This document shows, piece after piece, positions 27,516 through 37,576 of a stretch of DNA of 64,000 nt. This DNA is from Caryophanales bacterium (GTDB taxonomy: Bacteria; Bacillota; Bacilli; JARBTR01): contig JARBTR010000002.1 of the NCBI GenBank assembly GCA_029240105.1, forward strand, positions 62,001 to 126,000. The letters are read 5' to 3'. Both the position numbers and the translations under genes were made by a program. Each line of letters opens with the position of its first letter. Position 1 is the stretch's first letter. The notes below the pieces were generated by a model that was not told the origin of the DNA, did no database searches, and worked only from the letters and a program-made list of their open reading frames with translations.

Positions 27516-28637
27516 ATGATTAACAGTGAACGCTTATTAAATGAATTTTTAGAATTGGTCCAAATTGACTCTGAAACAATGCATGAAAGGGCAATTGCAG
27601 ATGCATTAAAAATTAAATTTTCTCAACTTGGATTAAATGTCATCGAAGATGAATCTGCTGCTTTGACTGGACATGGTGCCGGAAACTTAATTTGCAATTT
27701 GAAAGGCAGTAAGGAAGGAGTAGAGCCTATTTTACTTACTTGTCACATGGATACAGTTGCACCTGGATTTGGTGTCAAACCGATCATTAAAGACGGTGTC
27801 GTGTACTCTGATGGTACAACAATACTTGGAGCGGATGATAAAGCAGGTATTGCCGCTATGCTTGAGTCAATCAAAGTTCTAAAAGAAAATAATTTACCTT
27901 ACGGAGACATCCAATTTATTATCACAGTTGGTGAAGAAATTGGTCTAGTAGGTTCCCGTCACATGGATCCAAAATACTTAAATGCTAAATTTGGATATGC
28001 ACTAGATGGTGGTGACCGTGTCGGGAATGTCATGGTCGGTGCACCAACTCAAGCTCGACTTGTTGCAAATATTTACGGTAAAACTGCGCATGCAGGTGTT
28101 GCTCCTGAAAAGGGTGTTTCGGCAATTAACATAGCTGCAAAGGCAATATCAAGTATGCCTTTGGGTAGACTTGACTTTGAAACAACTGCTAATATTGGCC
28201 GCATTGAAGGTGGAGGAGCAACAAATATTGTATGTGAGCATGTACTTGTTACAGCTGAGACTCGCTCTTTAATCGCTGAAAAAATGGAAACACAAGCTGA
28301 AACAATGAAGCGCGCTTTTGAAACAGCTGCAGTTGAGATGGGCGGAAGAGCTGAAGTTGAAGTTACCATTATGTATGCTGGTTTCAAATTTACAGAAGAG
28401 GATCAAGTTGTATCGATAGCAAAGAAAGCAGCTGAAAAGATTGGTCGTCCTTGTGATTGTTATCATTCAGGAGGCGGAAGTGACGCGAATATTTTTAACG
28501 GTCATGGCGTTCCAACAGTTGTTTTATCAGTAGGTTATGAAGAAATACATACAAAGAATGAAAGAATGCCTATCGAAGAATTAAATAAAATGGCAGAAAT
28601 GACTTTAGCTATTATTGAAGAAGTTAGTAATCTGTAA
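27516..28637 (+). CDS. M20 family zinc peptidase (YqjE / PepT-like)
   Basis: A 373-residue cytoplasmic aminopeptidase-type protein. The metal ligands are seen in LTCHMDTVAPG, LGADDKAG, GEEIGLVGSRHMD and a C-terminal HTKNERM-type segment. The dimerisation domain contains GKTAHAGVAPEKG. It resembles B. subtilis YqjE and tripeptidase T. GAGGAGGCG is 6 bases from ATG. It probably releases amino acids from di- or tripeptides. Confidence 0.88.
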   Translation: MINSERLLNEFLELVQIDSETMHERAIADALKIKFSQLGLNVIEDESAALTGHGAGNLICNLKGSKEGVEPILLTCHMDTVAPGFGVKPIIKDGVVYSDGTTILGADDKAGIAAMLESIKVLKENNLPYGDIQFIITVGEEIGLVGSRHMDPKYLNAKFGYALDGGDRVGNVMVGAPTQARLVANIYGKTAHAGVAPEKGVSAINIAAKAISSMPLGRLDFETTANIGRIEGGGATNIVCEHVLVTAETRSLIAEKMETQAETMKRAFETAAVEMGGRAEVEVTIMYAGFKFTEEDQVVSIAKKAAEKIGRPCDCYHSGGGSDANIFNGHGVPTVVLSVGYEEIHTKNERMPIEELNKMAEMTLAIIEEVSNL

Positions 28638-28673
28638 GAGTTACCTAACTTCCATATATAAAAACAAACAGTG

Positions 28674-28716
28674 TACCCCTTGCTTTAGCTTCATGCTAAA
28701 ATGAGGGGTATTATAT
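28674..28716 (+). terminator. intrinsic terminator after the M20 peptidase gene
   Basis: TACCCCT pairs with AGGGGTA, with inner TTTAGC/GCTAAA. An AT-rich tail follows rather than a pure T-run. Confidence 0.7.
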
Positions 28717-28746
28717 TTACATCCGATTTAAATAGAGGAATATGGA

Positions 28747-29991
28747 ATGGAAGCAAAACAAAGGAACAAGGCAAGAGTTATTTTGCATATTGATATGAAC
28801 AGTTTTTATGCTTCTGTAGAAGTCGCCCACAATCCAACCTTAAAGGGTAAACCCGTAGCCATTGCAGGAAATGCGAAAGAAAGACGTGGGGTTATCGTAA
28901 CGTGCAGTTATGAAGCGAGAGCCTATGGTGTACATGCAACAATGCCTGTATGGGAAGCGTTGAAAAAATGTCCTAATTTAATTCTTATGGAACCAAATTT
29001 TGATCTTTATCGTGAAGCCTCTATGAACATGTTTGAAATTTTAAGACAGTATTCAGATTTGGTAGAACCAGTTTCTATTGATGAAGGATACCTTGATATT
29101 ACAGATCATTATGGTGAAATCGGAGCAGTGGAATATGCCAAATCCATTCAAAAGGATATTTTAAACCGATTGCATCTACCTTCAAGTATTGGTATTGCTC
29201 CTAACAAATTTCTAGCTAAGACTGCTTCTGATATGAAAAAACCAATGGGAATTTTTATATTGAGAAAAAGGGATGTTCCAGAGGTTCTATGGCATTTACC
29301 CGCCTCCAAGATGCATGGAATAGGCGATAAAACAGCTGAAAAACTCTCATCTGTAGGTGTTTATACCATTGGAGATTTAGCTAATTTTGATGTAAAAATT
29401 CTTACTCAATTACTAGGAGTAAATGGCACACGGCTAAAGGACCATGCAAATGGAATTGACCATAGAGTTGTGGATCCGGAATCTATTTATGATTTCAAAA
29501 GTATTGGAAATTCAACTACATTACCAAGAGATATTACTAATCAACAAGAACTTTACACTATACTGGACAGGCTAAGTGAGAAAGTAGCTAGTAGGCTCGA
29601 ATATAAGGAATTGATGGCTACAAAATTGCATATTACCATTCGCTATAAGGACCGGAAAACATATAACCGTGGGTGTACCCTGGAAAATCCATTAGATAAA
29701 TCTAAAGATATATCAGAAGTTGCACGTGTTCTGTTTCAAAAGAATTGGGACGGAAGTGCTGTACGATTACTTGGGGTTACGGCTGGTGAAGTGATAGAAC
29801 GATCTTCTGCATCAAAACAATTAGATTTGTTTACATTTTCAAATGATGAAAAGACAGTTCATTTGGAGGAGGCAATCTCTAGTCTAAAGGAAAAATACGG
29901 GGAAGGAATACTTCAAAAAGGAATTAAGAAGGAAGCAAATTTAACTGAAAATAGTTTTTCAAAAGATTTTTTAAGACAAAAAAAAGAGTAG
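28747..29991 (+). CDS. dinB: DNA polymerase IV (Y family)
   Basis: A 414-residue error-prone translesion polymerase. The palm motif HIDMNSFYASVE and the catalytic SIDEGYLDIT are intact, and the helix-hairpin-helix (KMHGIGDKTAEKL) and little-finger domain follow. The C-terminal QLDLFTF resembles a beta-clamp-binding peptide. Position after the M20 peptidase matches yqjH of B. subtilis. A LexA-type site is not obvious in the short leader. Confidence 0.94.
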   Translation: MEAKQRNKARVILHIDMNSFYASVEVAHNPTLKGKPVAIAGNAKERRGVIVTCSYEARAYGVHATMPVWEALKKCPNLILMEPNFDLYREASMNMFEILRQYSDLVEPVSIDEGYLDITDHYGEIGAVEYAKSIQKDILNRLHLPSSIGIAPNKFLAKTASDMKKPMGIFILRKRDVPEVLWHLPASKMHGIGDKTAEKLSSVGVYTIGDLANFDVKILTQLLGVNGTRLKDHANGIDHRVVDPESIYDFKSIGNSTTLPRDITNQQELYTILDRLSEKVASRLEYKELMATKLHITIRYKDRKTYNRGCTLENPLDKSKDISEVARVLFQKNWDGSAVRLLGVTAGEVIERSSASKQLDLFTFSNDEKTVHLEEAISSLKEKYGEGILQKGIKKEANLTENSFSKDFLRQKKE

Positions 29992-30015
29992 AATCCTGAA
30001 ATTCAACTCTTTTTT
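29981..30015 (+). terminator. intrinsic terminator overlapping the dinB end
   Basis: AAAAAGAGT pairs with ACTCTTTTT around a 16-base loop, followed by T. Confidence 0.7.
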
Positions 30016-30031
30016 AGTTGTTTATCGTGCA

Positions 30032-30328
30032 CTACTGTGTAATATTTGTTTTAATTTTAAGGTACTCTTCATCAGTTATTTCACCATTTACATAGCGCGT
30101 GTTTAAAAGTTCTAAAGCTTGGCTAGCGTGATGTGGGTAATGATTACTGTTACATCTATGACCGTGGAATTGATGGAATCCATGATTCCCATATTTTCTT
30201 CTATGGTAACGAATTGCAGCATGGAAAATCAAAGAACATACGAATACAAAAAACAAGAAACCGATAAAATGAGCAAACATTACATGATGTCCATTCATTG
30301 CAGGATGGTAAGCTTCTCTAAACATCAT
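30032..30328 (-). CDS. SHOCT-domain membrane protein
   Basis: A 98-residue protein. It has an N-terminal His/Met-rich stretch, one membrane helix (FIGFLFFVFVCSLIFHAA), a His/Arg/Gly-rich linker and a C-terminal SHOCT segment (ALELLNTRYVNGEITDEEYLKIK). SHOCT tails are short oligomerisation modules of unknown role. ATG 30328 is chosen because GGAAG lies eight bases before it; a GTG nine bases upstream overlaps that site. It is convergent with dinB. Confidence 0.75.
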   Translation of the reverse strand: MMFREAYHPAMNGHHVMFAHFIGFLFFVFVCSLIFHAAIRYHRRKYGNHGFHQFHGHRCNSNHYPHHASQALELLNTRYVNGEITDEEYLKIKTNITQ

Positions 30329-30525
30329 AACTTTCACTTCCTTTCTTAAAATGTATATTTAAATGGTATATCATGATTGTGTACTGAATGTGAAGTGTAA
30401 ATTAATAAATCCATTTTTAAAAAGATCGTGTGATGATTAAACTTAATTCTTGGTCTTTCATACATTGCTAGCACTTTAAAAGCGCAAAAAGGTATAATGA
30501 AATAAAAAATAATTAGAGGTTCTAA

Positions 30526-30921
30526 ATGTTAAAGGAAGAAAATGAACTTATTCAACTTGAGAAAGATGCAGAGTCCATTCTTCAAGATGAAAAAAAGACG
30601 AATGAACTTTTACAAAAAACAATTAAGAAAATTACTGGAAACAAGGAAAAAATATCCGAAATAAAGGATAAACTTCAATTACTTGTAGAAGTTATGAAAG
30701 CTTATCGAGAAGGTTCATATACTATCATTCCTAAAAGGTCTATTTTGATGATAGTGGCAACATTCATCTATTTTGTGAATCCATTTGATTTGCTACCAGA
30801 CTTTGTTTTTGGGTTAGGATTCCTTGATGATGCAACTGTAATCGGCTTAACTTTTAAACAAATTAGTAATGATTTAGAGAAATTTAAACTATGGCAGAAA
30901 GAGCAAACGGTCATAGAGTAG
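30526..30921 (+). CDS. YkvA/DUF1232 family membrane protein
   Basis: A 131-residue protein. The first 60 residues form a charged coiled coil. The C-terminal DUF1232 core contains IYFVNPFDLLPDFVFGLGFLDDATVIGL, a pattern typical of YkvA. There is one short hydrophobic segment. AGAGG precedes the ATG. Its stop is 9 bases before the RNase Z start, so the two are likely co-transcribed. The family function is not known. Confidence 0.82.
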   Translation: MLKEENELIQLEKDAESILQDEKKTNELLQKTIKKITGNKEKISEIKDKLQLLVEVMKAYREGSYTIIPKRSILMIVATFIYFVNPFDLLPDFVFGLGFLDDATVIGLTFKQISNDLEKFKLWQKEQTVIE

Positions 30922-30930
30922 GAGCGGAAT

Positions 30931-31845
30931 ATGGAACTTTTGTTTTTAGGAACTGGTGCGGGTATTCCTGCTAACATGCGGAATGTTTCGTCGGTTGCTC
31001 TACAATTATTAGAAATACGTAAATCGGTTTGGCTTTTTGATTGTGGTGAGGGTACTCAACATCAAATCATGAAAACGAAGCTGAAGCCTGGAAAAATCGA
31101 AAAGATTTTTATTTCACATTTGCATGGAGATCATATTTTCGGTTTACCTGGTTTGATAGGTAGTCGTTCATTTCAAGGAGCAAAGTTTGATTTAACCATT
31201 TATGGTCCGAAAGGACTGAAAGATTTTCTACATACGACCTTACGTATTAGTTCTACTCACTTAAAGTATAAATTAAATGTTATTGAAATAACCGAAGGAA
31301 TCATCTTTGAAGATGGTCAATTTTCAGTAGAAGCAATAAAGTTGGATCATGTAATTGATTCTTTTGGTTTCCGCGTTGTCGAGAAAGATCGACCGGGAAC
31401 TTTAAAAGTAGAAAAGCTACAGGAGTTAAATGTCCCAAAAGGACCAGTGTACCGTCAATTAAAAAATGGAGAGACTGTTACTCTTGATGATGGTCGTGTC
31501 TTAGATGGTAAACTATTTACATCAGAACCTGTAAAAGGAAAAATTATTGCAATAGCAGGGGATACTAAAAAGTGTGAAGGAAGTTTAAAACTTGCGAAGA
31601 ATGCTGATTGGCTTGTTATTGAAGCAACCTTTCAGAAAGGTCAAGAGGAAATGGCAAGAGATTATTTTCATTCAACAAATGTTGAGTCTGCAGAAACTGC
31701 AAGAGATGCAAATGTAAAAAACATGGTTATGACACATATTAGTTCACGCTTTTCTGAGGAAGATGTTGTTGAATTTTTACAACAAGCAAGGAATATCTTT
31801 GAAAACACGCAGATTGCAAATGATTTTTTGTTGATAAAAATTTAG
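30931..31845 (+). CDS. rnz: ribonuclease Z (tRNA 3' endonuclease)
   Basis: A 304-residue metallo-beta-lactamase fold enzyme of the ElaC type. It cuts tRNA precursors lacking encoded CCA at the 3' side of the discriminator base. The zinc motif [13 protein letters not shown], the C-terminal HISSRF and the long exosite arm region ([11 protein letters not shown]) are present. Length matches B. subtilis RNase Z (307). AGGAGCGG precedes the ATG. Confidence 0.95.
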   Translation: MELLFLGTGAGIPANMRNVSSVALQLLEIRKSVWLFDCGEGTQHQIMKTKLKPGKIEKIFISHLHGDHIFGLPGLIGSRSFQGAKFDLTIYGPKGLKDFLHTTLRISSTHLKYKLNVIEITEGIIFEDGQFSVEAIKLDHVIDSFGFRVVEKDRPGTLKVEKLQELNVPKGPVYRQLKNGETVTLDDGRVLDGKLFTSEPVKGKIIAIAGDTKKCEGSLKLAKNADWLVIEATFQKGQEEMARDYFHSTNVESAETARDANVKNMVMTHISSRFSEEDVVEFLQQARNIFENTQIANDFLLIKI

Positions 31846-32023
31846 CTTATTTCTGCTATTTAGTTTGTTATGGAATGGTTTTAGTTTTACTAGAGTAAAA
31901 AGAAAGACTAGGAAATTTAAATCAAATTATTGAAAATTTAGTCTACAATGTGTAAACTATCAATTATGTAAATCAACAAGGTATCTTGGATTCCTTGTTT
32001 AAAAATATTGGAGGAAATATAAG

Positions 32024-32242
32024 ATGGATGTTTGGGGTTATATTCTAACTGGTGTATTGAGTTTAGTTGCAGGTGCAGTTGCAGGGTTCTTCCTTGCGCG
32101 TAAATATATGATGGATTATTTAAAGAAAAATCCACCAATGAACGAACAAATGCTAAAGACAATGATGATGCAGATGGGTCAAAAGCCTTCTCAGAAGAAG
32201 GTAAATCAAATGATGGCTCAAATGAATAAACAAATGAAATAA
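32024..32242 (+). CDS. yneF: YneF family (UPF0154) small membrane protein
   Basis: A 72-residue protein with one N-terminal membrane helix ([20 protein letters not shown]), the [13 protein letters not shown] segment and a Met/Gln-rich cytoplasmic tail. This is the typical YneF pattern and length. TTGGAGG precedes the ATG. It is a single-gene unit ending at the hairpin near 32372. Function unknown. Confidence 0.88.
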   Translation: MDVWGYILTGVLSLVAGAVAGFFLARKYMMDYLKKNPPMNEQMLKTMMMQMGQKPSQKKVNQMMAQMNKQMK

Positions 32243-32371
32243 ATTTTGAAAACGAAATGCGGTATACATATCTGTAATACTTGTACAACTCTTGTGTATA
32301 ATAATATCCAGAGTTTCACAAGTGTTTTATGTACACCTCTATTTTTCAAAAATTTCATCATCAATAATTTA

Positions 32372-32396
32372 AAGCATCCGTTCGGATGCTTTTTTT
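32372..32396 (+). terminator. intrinsic terminator after yneF
   Basis: AAGCATCC/GGATGCTT with a GTTC loop and T7. It lies 130 bp after yneF and 100 bp before the ABC exporter genes. Confidence 0.85.
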
Positions 32397-32495
32397 GTAA
32401 GTTTTTTTATTTAGTGTCTCGAAATATTCGAATAATTTGCTATGATAAAAACATACATTTGAATTTAAAATTATTTTTATAAATGGGGATTAAAG

Positions 32496-34241
32496 ATGAA
32501 AGTTTATTTTGAACTTATGTGGTTTTTTAAAAAAGAAAAGAAGGCATATAGTACTGGGATTCTTGCACTTGTCATAGTTGCGATCCTTCAGCTTATCCCA
32601 CCTCGGATTGTGGGCATGGTGGTTGATGAAATAACAGGTGACACATTAACGGTTACAAACTTAATTTATATGATTCTAATACTAATTAGTAACGCAATTG
32701 CTTTATATGTACTTAGATACTTATGGCGAATTTCAATATTTGGTTCAGCAGTTAGACTTGCTCGTTTAATGAGAAGAAATTTATTTGAACATTTTACAAA
32801 TATGCCTATTTCTTTTTATCAAAGAAAGAGAACCGGGGATTTGATGGCACACGCAACTAACGATATACAAGCTGTTCAACAAACCGCAGGATTTGGAATC
32901 CTATCTTTATTTGATTCTTTAGCTCAAGGTGGGGCTGTATTTATAGCGATGCTTTTTATTGATTGGAAATTAACTCTCATCGCTTTAATTCCAATGCCTA
33001 TTATGGCGATATTAACAAATTTCTATAGTAATAAGTTGTATAAATCATTTTTCAAAGCACAAGAAGCATTTTCTGACATGAACGACAAAACACAAGAATC
33101 AATCAACGGAATCAAGGTAACGAAAAGTTTTGGTCAAGAGAACGAAGAAATAGATTCCTTTATTGAACAGTCTGAGGATTTACTTAAAAAAAATATGGTC
33201 GTTGCAAAGGTAGACGGTCTATATGACCCAACAATCAGTTTTATTTCAGGTCTTTGTTTTATTCTAGCACTTGGTTTTGGTGGCTATATGGTTGTGAATG
33301 GTGATTTAACAATAGGTAAATTAATATCATTTACTACATATTTGGGTCTGTTAATTTGGCCAATGTTAGCCTTTGGATTTTTATTTAATGTACTAGAACG
33401 GGGAAGTGCTTCTTATACACGTATTAAGCAGTTACTGGCTGAAAAAATGGAAATAGCTGATTTACCAACAGCAATTGATGAAGTGCCGTCAGGAAACTTA
33501 AAATATGCAATATCTAGTTTTACATATCCAAATTGTACAGATCCAACCTTAGAAAGCATACATTTCGAGTTAGCAAAAGGCGAAACACTTGGCATTGTTG
33601 GTAAAACTGGTTCAGGAAAATCAACATTATTGAAATTATTAATGAGGGAATTCGATTTAGAAGATGGAGCTGTTTATTTTGGAAATCATGAACTAAAAGA
33701 TTATAAAATATCCAATCTGCGAAGTGCACTTGGTTATGTACCTCAAGATAATTTTCTTTTCTCAACGTCTATTCGAGAAAATATCGCTTTTGCTAATGTA
33801 AATGCTCCACTGGAAGAAGTTGAGATTGCAGCAAAACTTGCTAATATCGATGAAGATATTAAAGGATTTTCAGATGGATATGACACTGTTGTAGGAGAAC
33901 GAGGTGTCGCTTTATCTGGGGGCCAAAAGCAACGTATCGCAATTGCTAGAGCTCTAATTATGAATCCTGAAGTACTCATGCTAGATGATTCATTATCTGC
34001 AGTAGATGCAAAAACAGAGGAAACAATTCTTAGAAATCTGAAGGATAATCGTGAACAGAAAACAACGATTATTACTGCACATCGACTAAGTGCAATCAAA
34101 CATGCTCACAAAATATTAGTTTTAGAAAACGGTAAAGTAATCCAATCAGGTACTCACGAAGAACTTGTGGAAAAAGATGGCTGGTACAGAGAAATGTATT
34201 TGATGCAACAATTAGAAGAATTAGTTGAAATGGGGGGGTAG
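32496..34241 (+). CDS. bmrC: heterodimeric ABC exporter subunit, BmrC (YheI)-like
   Basis: A 581-residue protein: six-helix exporter domain (about 1-320) and ATP-binding domain (about 340-575). Walker A is GKTGSGKST and the signature LSGGQKQR. The Walker B end reads LMLDDS: D498 stands where the catalytic Glu is expected, the degenerate site known for BmrC-type halves. It should pair with the next gene, whose site is complete, to export drugs or lipids with ATP. A 3-base gap links the two genes. Confidence 0.88.
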   Translation: MKVYFELMWFFKKEKKAYSTGILALVIVAILQLIPPRIVGMVVDEITGDTLTVTNLIYMILILISNAIALYVLRYLWRISIFGSAVRLARLMRRNLFEHFTNMPISFYQRKRTGDLMAHATNDIQAVQQTAGFGILSLFDSLAQGGAVFIAMLFIDWKLTLIALIPMPIMAILTNFYSNKLYKSFFKAQEAFSDMNDKTQESINGIKVTKSFGQENEEIDSFIEQSEDLLKKNMVVAKVDGLYDPTISFISGLCFILALGFGGYMVVNGDLTIGKLISFTTYLGLLIWPMLAFGFLFNVLERGSASYTRIKQLLAEKMEIADLPTAIDEVPSGNLKYAISSFTYPNCTDPTLESIHFELAKGETLGIVGKTGSGKSTLLKLLMREFDLEDGAVYFGNHELKDYKISNLRSALGYVPQDNFLFSTSIRENIAFANVNAPLEEVEIAAKLANIDEDIKGFSDGYDTVVGERGVALSGGQKQRIAIARALIMNPEVLMLDDSLSAVDAKTEETILRNLKDNREQKTTIITAHRLSAIKHAHKILVLENGKVIQSGTHEELVEKDGWYREMYLMQQLEELVEMGG

Positions 34242-34244
34242 TAA

Positions 34245-36026
34245 ATGACAAATCAAAATGATACACAAAAAATAGACGAATGGAAAGTCTTAAAGCGTTT
34301 GCTTTCCTATGCCAAATCGCATAAATTACTCGTTTTAAGTGCTTTTGCATTTCTTTTGGTAACTACCTTGGGAGAAATATTTGCACCCTTGGTTGTTAAA
34401 AAATTTATTGATGATCACTTAACAAAAAAAGAATTTGTATTAGAACCAATGTTGTTTTTGGCTGTAGCTTTTTTTAGTATTCATCTTGTTAAAATGTTCA
34501 TGATGTATTTTCAATTTATAACATTTCAGAAAATAGCTTTAAAAATTATTCAACAATTAAGAATTGATGTTTTTTCAAAAGTACAAAGACTAGGTCTGCG
34601 TTACTTTGATCAAACACCTGCAGGTTCCATTGTATCACGCATTACAAATGATACTGAGGCAGTTAAAGATATGTTTGTTTCAGTGATTGCTTCGTTTGTA
34701 CAAAGTGCTTTTATGATTACTGGAATTTTTATTTCGATGTTTGTACTAAATGCAAAGTTAGCATTTTTCTGTTTATCGATTGTGCCAATTATTTATGGAA
34801 TTATTCGAACATACCGATATTATAGTGGAACAATTTTTAGAGACATGAGAGAACGGCTAAGTCAAATCAATGCAAAGCTTGCAGAATCGCTACAGGGTAT
34901 GTCTGTAGTTCAAATTTTTAGACAGGAAGAGAGATTGCGTTCAGAATTTGAGGATATTAATGATAAGCATTACCAAGCAGTTTTAAAGAACATTAAGCTA
35001 GAATCTTTCCTTACGAGACCAGCTATTGACTTAGTAGCTGCATTTTCATTACTCATATTGGTTTCTTTTTTTGGGGTTAAATCCATAAATGGATACATCG
35101 AAATCGGATTACTCTATACATTTGTTAATTATATTGGACGATTTTTTGAACCAATAAATGATGTTATGGTTCGTATGGCCATGTTTCAACAGGCACTTGT
35201 TGCGGGATCACGTGTATTTACGATTGTTGACCATCCTGAATTAGCTCCAGCACCCACAAAAGAAACAGATTCCATTATTGATGAGGGAGATGTTGAGTTT
35301 AAAAATCTTTCTTTTTCATATGACGGTAAAAAGGACGTTTTAAAAAATATTTCCTTCAAGGTAAAAAAAGGAGAAACTGTAGCTTTAGTTGGTCAAACGG
35401 GTTCAGGTAAGAGTTCTATTATAAATGTATTGATGCGATTTTATGATTTTGACAGAGGTGAAATCCTGATAGATGGGGTTTCAATCAAAAATTATCGTAA
35501 TTCAGAACTTCGAAGCAAAACAGGATTAGTCTTGCAGGACCCATTCCTGTTCTTTGGAACAATTAAAGATAATATTCGTTTACACAATAAAAAATTGACA
35601 GATGAAAAGATTATTGAAGCTGCAAAATTTGTTCAGGCGGATCAATTTATTGAAAAATTAGAAAAAAAATACGATCATGAAGTAGTGGAGCGTGGTTCAA
35701 CTTATTCTAGCGGTCAAAGACAGTTAATCGCTTTTGCTCGAACCGTGGCTGCGAATCCAAAAATTCTTATTCTAGATGAAGCAACTGCAAATATAGATAC
35801 CGAAACTGAGGAAGCTATTCAAACTGGTTTGAAAAAGCTACGTGAAGGACGCACTACCATTGCTATTGCACATCGATTGTCAACCATACAAGATGCGAAC
35901 CTGATTTTAGTATTGCATCATGGTGAAATTGTTGAGCGAGGGACTCATCAAGAATTACTTACCCAAAAGGGCTTGTACTATAAAATGTATCTTTTACAAA
36001 ATGGGCTAGTTGAACAATCTGCATAA
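34245..36026 (+). CDS. bmrD: heterodimeric ABC exporter subunit, BmrD (YheH)-like
   Basis: A 593-residue exporter half with six membrane helices and a C-terminal ATPase. Walker A is GQTGSGKSS and Walker B ILILDE with catalytic E512. The signature reads YSSGQRQ (not LSGGQ), the expected deviation in BmrD-type subunits, so each ATP site of the dimer combines one changed and one standard element. GGGGGG precedes the ATG. It forms an operon with bmrC. Confidence 0.88.
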   Translation: MTNQNDTQKIDEWKVLKRLLSYAKSHKLLVLSAFAFLLVTTLGEIFAPLVVKKFIDDHLTKKEFVLEPMLFLAVAFFSIHLVKMFMMYFQFITFQKIALKIIQQLRIDVFSKVQRLGLRYFDQTPAGSIVSRITNDTEAVKDMFVSVIASFVQSAFMITGIFISMFVLNAKLAFFCLSIVPIIYGIIRTYRYYSGTIFRDMRERLSQINAKLAESLQGMSVVQIFRQEERLRSEFEDINDKHYQAVLKNIKLESFLTRPAIDLVAAFSLLILVSFFGVKSINGYIEIGLLYTFVNYIGRFFEPINDVMVRMAMFQQALVAGSRVFTIVDHPELAPAPTKETDSIIDEGDVEFKNLSFSYDGKKDVLKNISFKVKKGETVALVGQTGSGKSSIINVLMRFYDFDRGEILIDGVSIKNYRNSELRSKTGLVLQDPFLFFGTIKDNIRLHNKKLTDEKIIEAAKFVQADQFIEKLEKKYDHEVVERGSTYSSGQRQLIAFARTVAANPKILILDEATANIDTETEEAIQTGLKKLREGRTTIAIAHRLSTIQDANLILVLHHGEIVERGTHQELLTQKGLYYKMYLLQNGLVEQSA

Positions 36027-36030
36027 AAAA

Positions 36031-36060
36031 AGAAACGTTGAATCTCAACGTTTCTTTTTA
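36031..36060. terminator. intrinsic terminator between bmrD and the convergent miniprotein gene
   Basis: AGAAACGTTGA/TCAACGTTTCT with a 3-base loop, T-rich on the plus side and A-rich on the left. It can stop transcription from both directions. Confidence 0.88.
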
Positions 36061-36078
36061 TTTACCTTTTTAGTTTAA

Positions 36079-36186
36079 TTAGCAGCAAAGCCAGCTTGAA
36101 CCTATAATAACTAATAAGATAAATAATACAATGATTAACGCAAATCCATTATTGTGGCCGCAACCGTTTCTAATTCCGTCAGTCAT
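36079..36186 (-). CDS. YjcZ-like sporulation miniprotein
   Basis: A 35-residue protein: a short Gly/Asn/Cys start (MTDGIRNGCGHNNG) and a membrane helix (FALIIVLFILLVIIGSSW) ending in CC. AAAGGAG lies seven bases before ATG. The FALIIVLFILLVIIG core is the hallmark of YjcZ-type proteins found in spores. Length is at the short end of the family. Confidence 0.8.
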   Translation of the reverse strand: MTDGIRNGCGHNNGFALIIVLFILLVIIGSSWLCC

Positions 36187-36366
36187 AAGAAAGCTCCTTT
36201 CAAAATCAACTAATTTCATCTCATCATATGCCTATTTGGAAGAATGTGTTTAGGCAGGTGCCCAATATTAAATTATTGTATTGCTTGAAAATTGTTGCAT
36301 CTCTATTGGAAAAGCCTATTTGATTAGATATAATGAGAAGATAATCTAGAATTAAGAAGGATAATT

Positions 36367-36991
36367 ATGCAATACAGTGTAAAAATCGACTCATTTGAAG
36401 GCCCATTAGATTTGCTCTTGCATTTGATTAACAAGATGGAAATCGAAATAACAGAAATTCCAGTTGCCTAATGAAACGGAAGAGTTAGATGAATTTGGTG
36501 ATCCGATTGAGGATCCCCTAGAAATACTAAAACAACAGTTAATTGAGTATAAGAAATACAAAGAGGCTGCTACAGATTTTAAAGATTTGGAAGAAGAAAG
36601 AGCCCTTCTTTTCACAAAAGCTCCAATGGATTTATCTGAATATGTAAAGGACATACCAGTTTTACCTGAAAATTTTGACTTAACTGTCTACGATATGCTG
36701 GCGGCATTTCAAAAACTTCTTAGAAGACAAAAACTTCAAAAACCATTACAAACAACAGTAGCCCGTCAAGAAATGTCAGTTGACGATCGAATGATCGAGG
36801 TAGTTAGCCAACTTCGGAATCATAAAGGAAAGAGAATGTTGTTCACAGAATTGTTTAAACGATCTGACAAAGGACATCTTGTTGTAACGTTTTTATCAAT
36901 TCTTGAACTCATGAAATTGAACCAAATTTATTGTATTCAAAAGAACAACCTAGAGGACATTGAGATTTATTTGAAAGATGAGGACAAGTAA
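36367..36991 (+). pseudogene. scpA: scpA broken by internal deletion and frameshift
   Basis: ScpA is the kleisin of the Smc-ScpAB condensin. Frame 1 (36367-36471) gives 34 residues with [11 protein letters not shown] and ends at ITEIPVA-stop. A second frame (36464-36991) resumes with LPNETEEL and continues to a normal ScpA C-terminus (VTFLSILELMK). Compared with B. subtilis ScpA, about 39 residues between IPVA and LPKQEEEL are missing, covering part of the Smc-neck-binding N-terminal domain. The frames differ by one base, consistent with a deletion of about 122 bp between TTGCC repeats. The downstream part has no ribosome site. Confidence 0.8.
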
Positions 36992-37576
36992 TTGGAAGCG
37001 ATAAGTTGGAATCCTATATTGGAAGCATTACTATTTGCAGCAGGTGATGAAGGTTTATCACTTGATCAAATTTCATCTGTATTAGAAGTAAGTAAACTCG
37101 AGGCACGTGAAATTATTCAAAAATTACAAGATACATATAAAGATGAAATGCGCGGAATAAACATCGTTGAAATGGCTGGTGTTTATCAACTAGTAACAAA
37201 GAAGGTACATGCAACTTATTTAAAAAAATTGGTTGAATCACCAGCTAATCACACATTATCACAAGCTGCACTAGAAACCCTAGCGATAATTTCTTATAAA
37301 CAGCCGATTACAAGAAGTGAAATTGAAGCGATTCGTGGCGTTAAAATAGACGGTCCACTTCAAAAACTTGTCTCTCGGTTACTAGTAAGAGAAGTAGGTC
37401 GATTGGATGCAATAGGTCGTCCAATTCTTTATGGAACCACAAACGAGTTTCTTGACTACTTCGGTCTTAAATCCTTAGATGAATTACCTGAGCTACCCTT
37501 GCTAAACGAAGGTGAATTATTCAATGAGGAAGCTGATCTTTTTAGTTTAAAATATCAAGAAAGTGAGCCAATCTAG
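36992..37576 (+). CDS. scpB: segregation and condensation protein ScpB
   Basis: A 194-residue winged-helix kite subunit that dimerises and binds ScpA in the Smc complex. Motifs include ILEALLFAAGDEGLS, ALETLAIISYKQPITRSEIE and IRGV. Length matches the family. The TTG start lies directly after the scpA stop, so translation is coupled to scpA; loss of scpA reading could affect it. Confidence 0.92.
   Translation: MEAISWNPILEALLFAAGDEGLSLDQISSVLEVSKLEAREIIQKLQDTYKDEMRGINIVEMAGVYQLVTKKVHATYLKKLVESPANHTLSQAALETLAIISYKQPITRSEIEAIRGVKIDGPLQKLVSRLLVREVGRLDAIGRPILYGTTNEFLDYFGLKSLDELPELPLLNEGELFNEEADLFSLKYQESEPI

Noticed and set aside
32496-36026. Unusual Walker B Asp and YSSGQ signature as signs of gene decay in the ABC exporter
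   Set aside because: This is the known asymmetric pattern of BmrC/BmrD-type heterodimers with one degenerate ATP site, so it is normal.
36464-36991. The scpA 3' part as an independent gene with TTG start
   Set aside because: There is no ribosome site before it, and the upstream 34 codons are clearly the ScpA N-terminus in another frame. A broken gene explains both pieces better.
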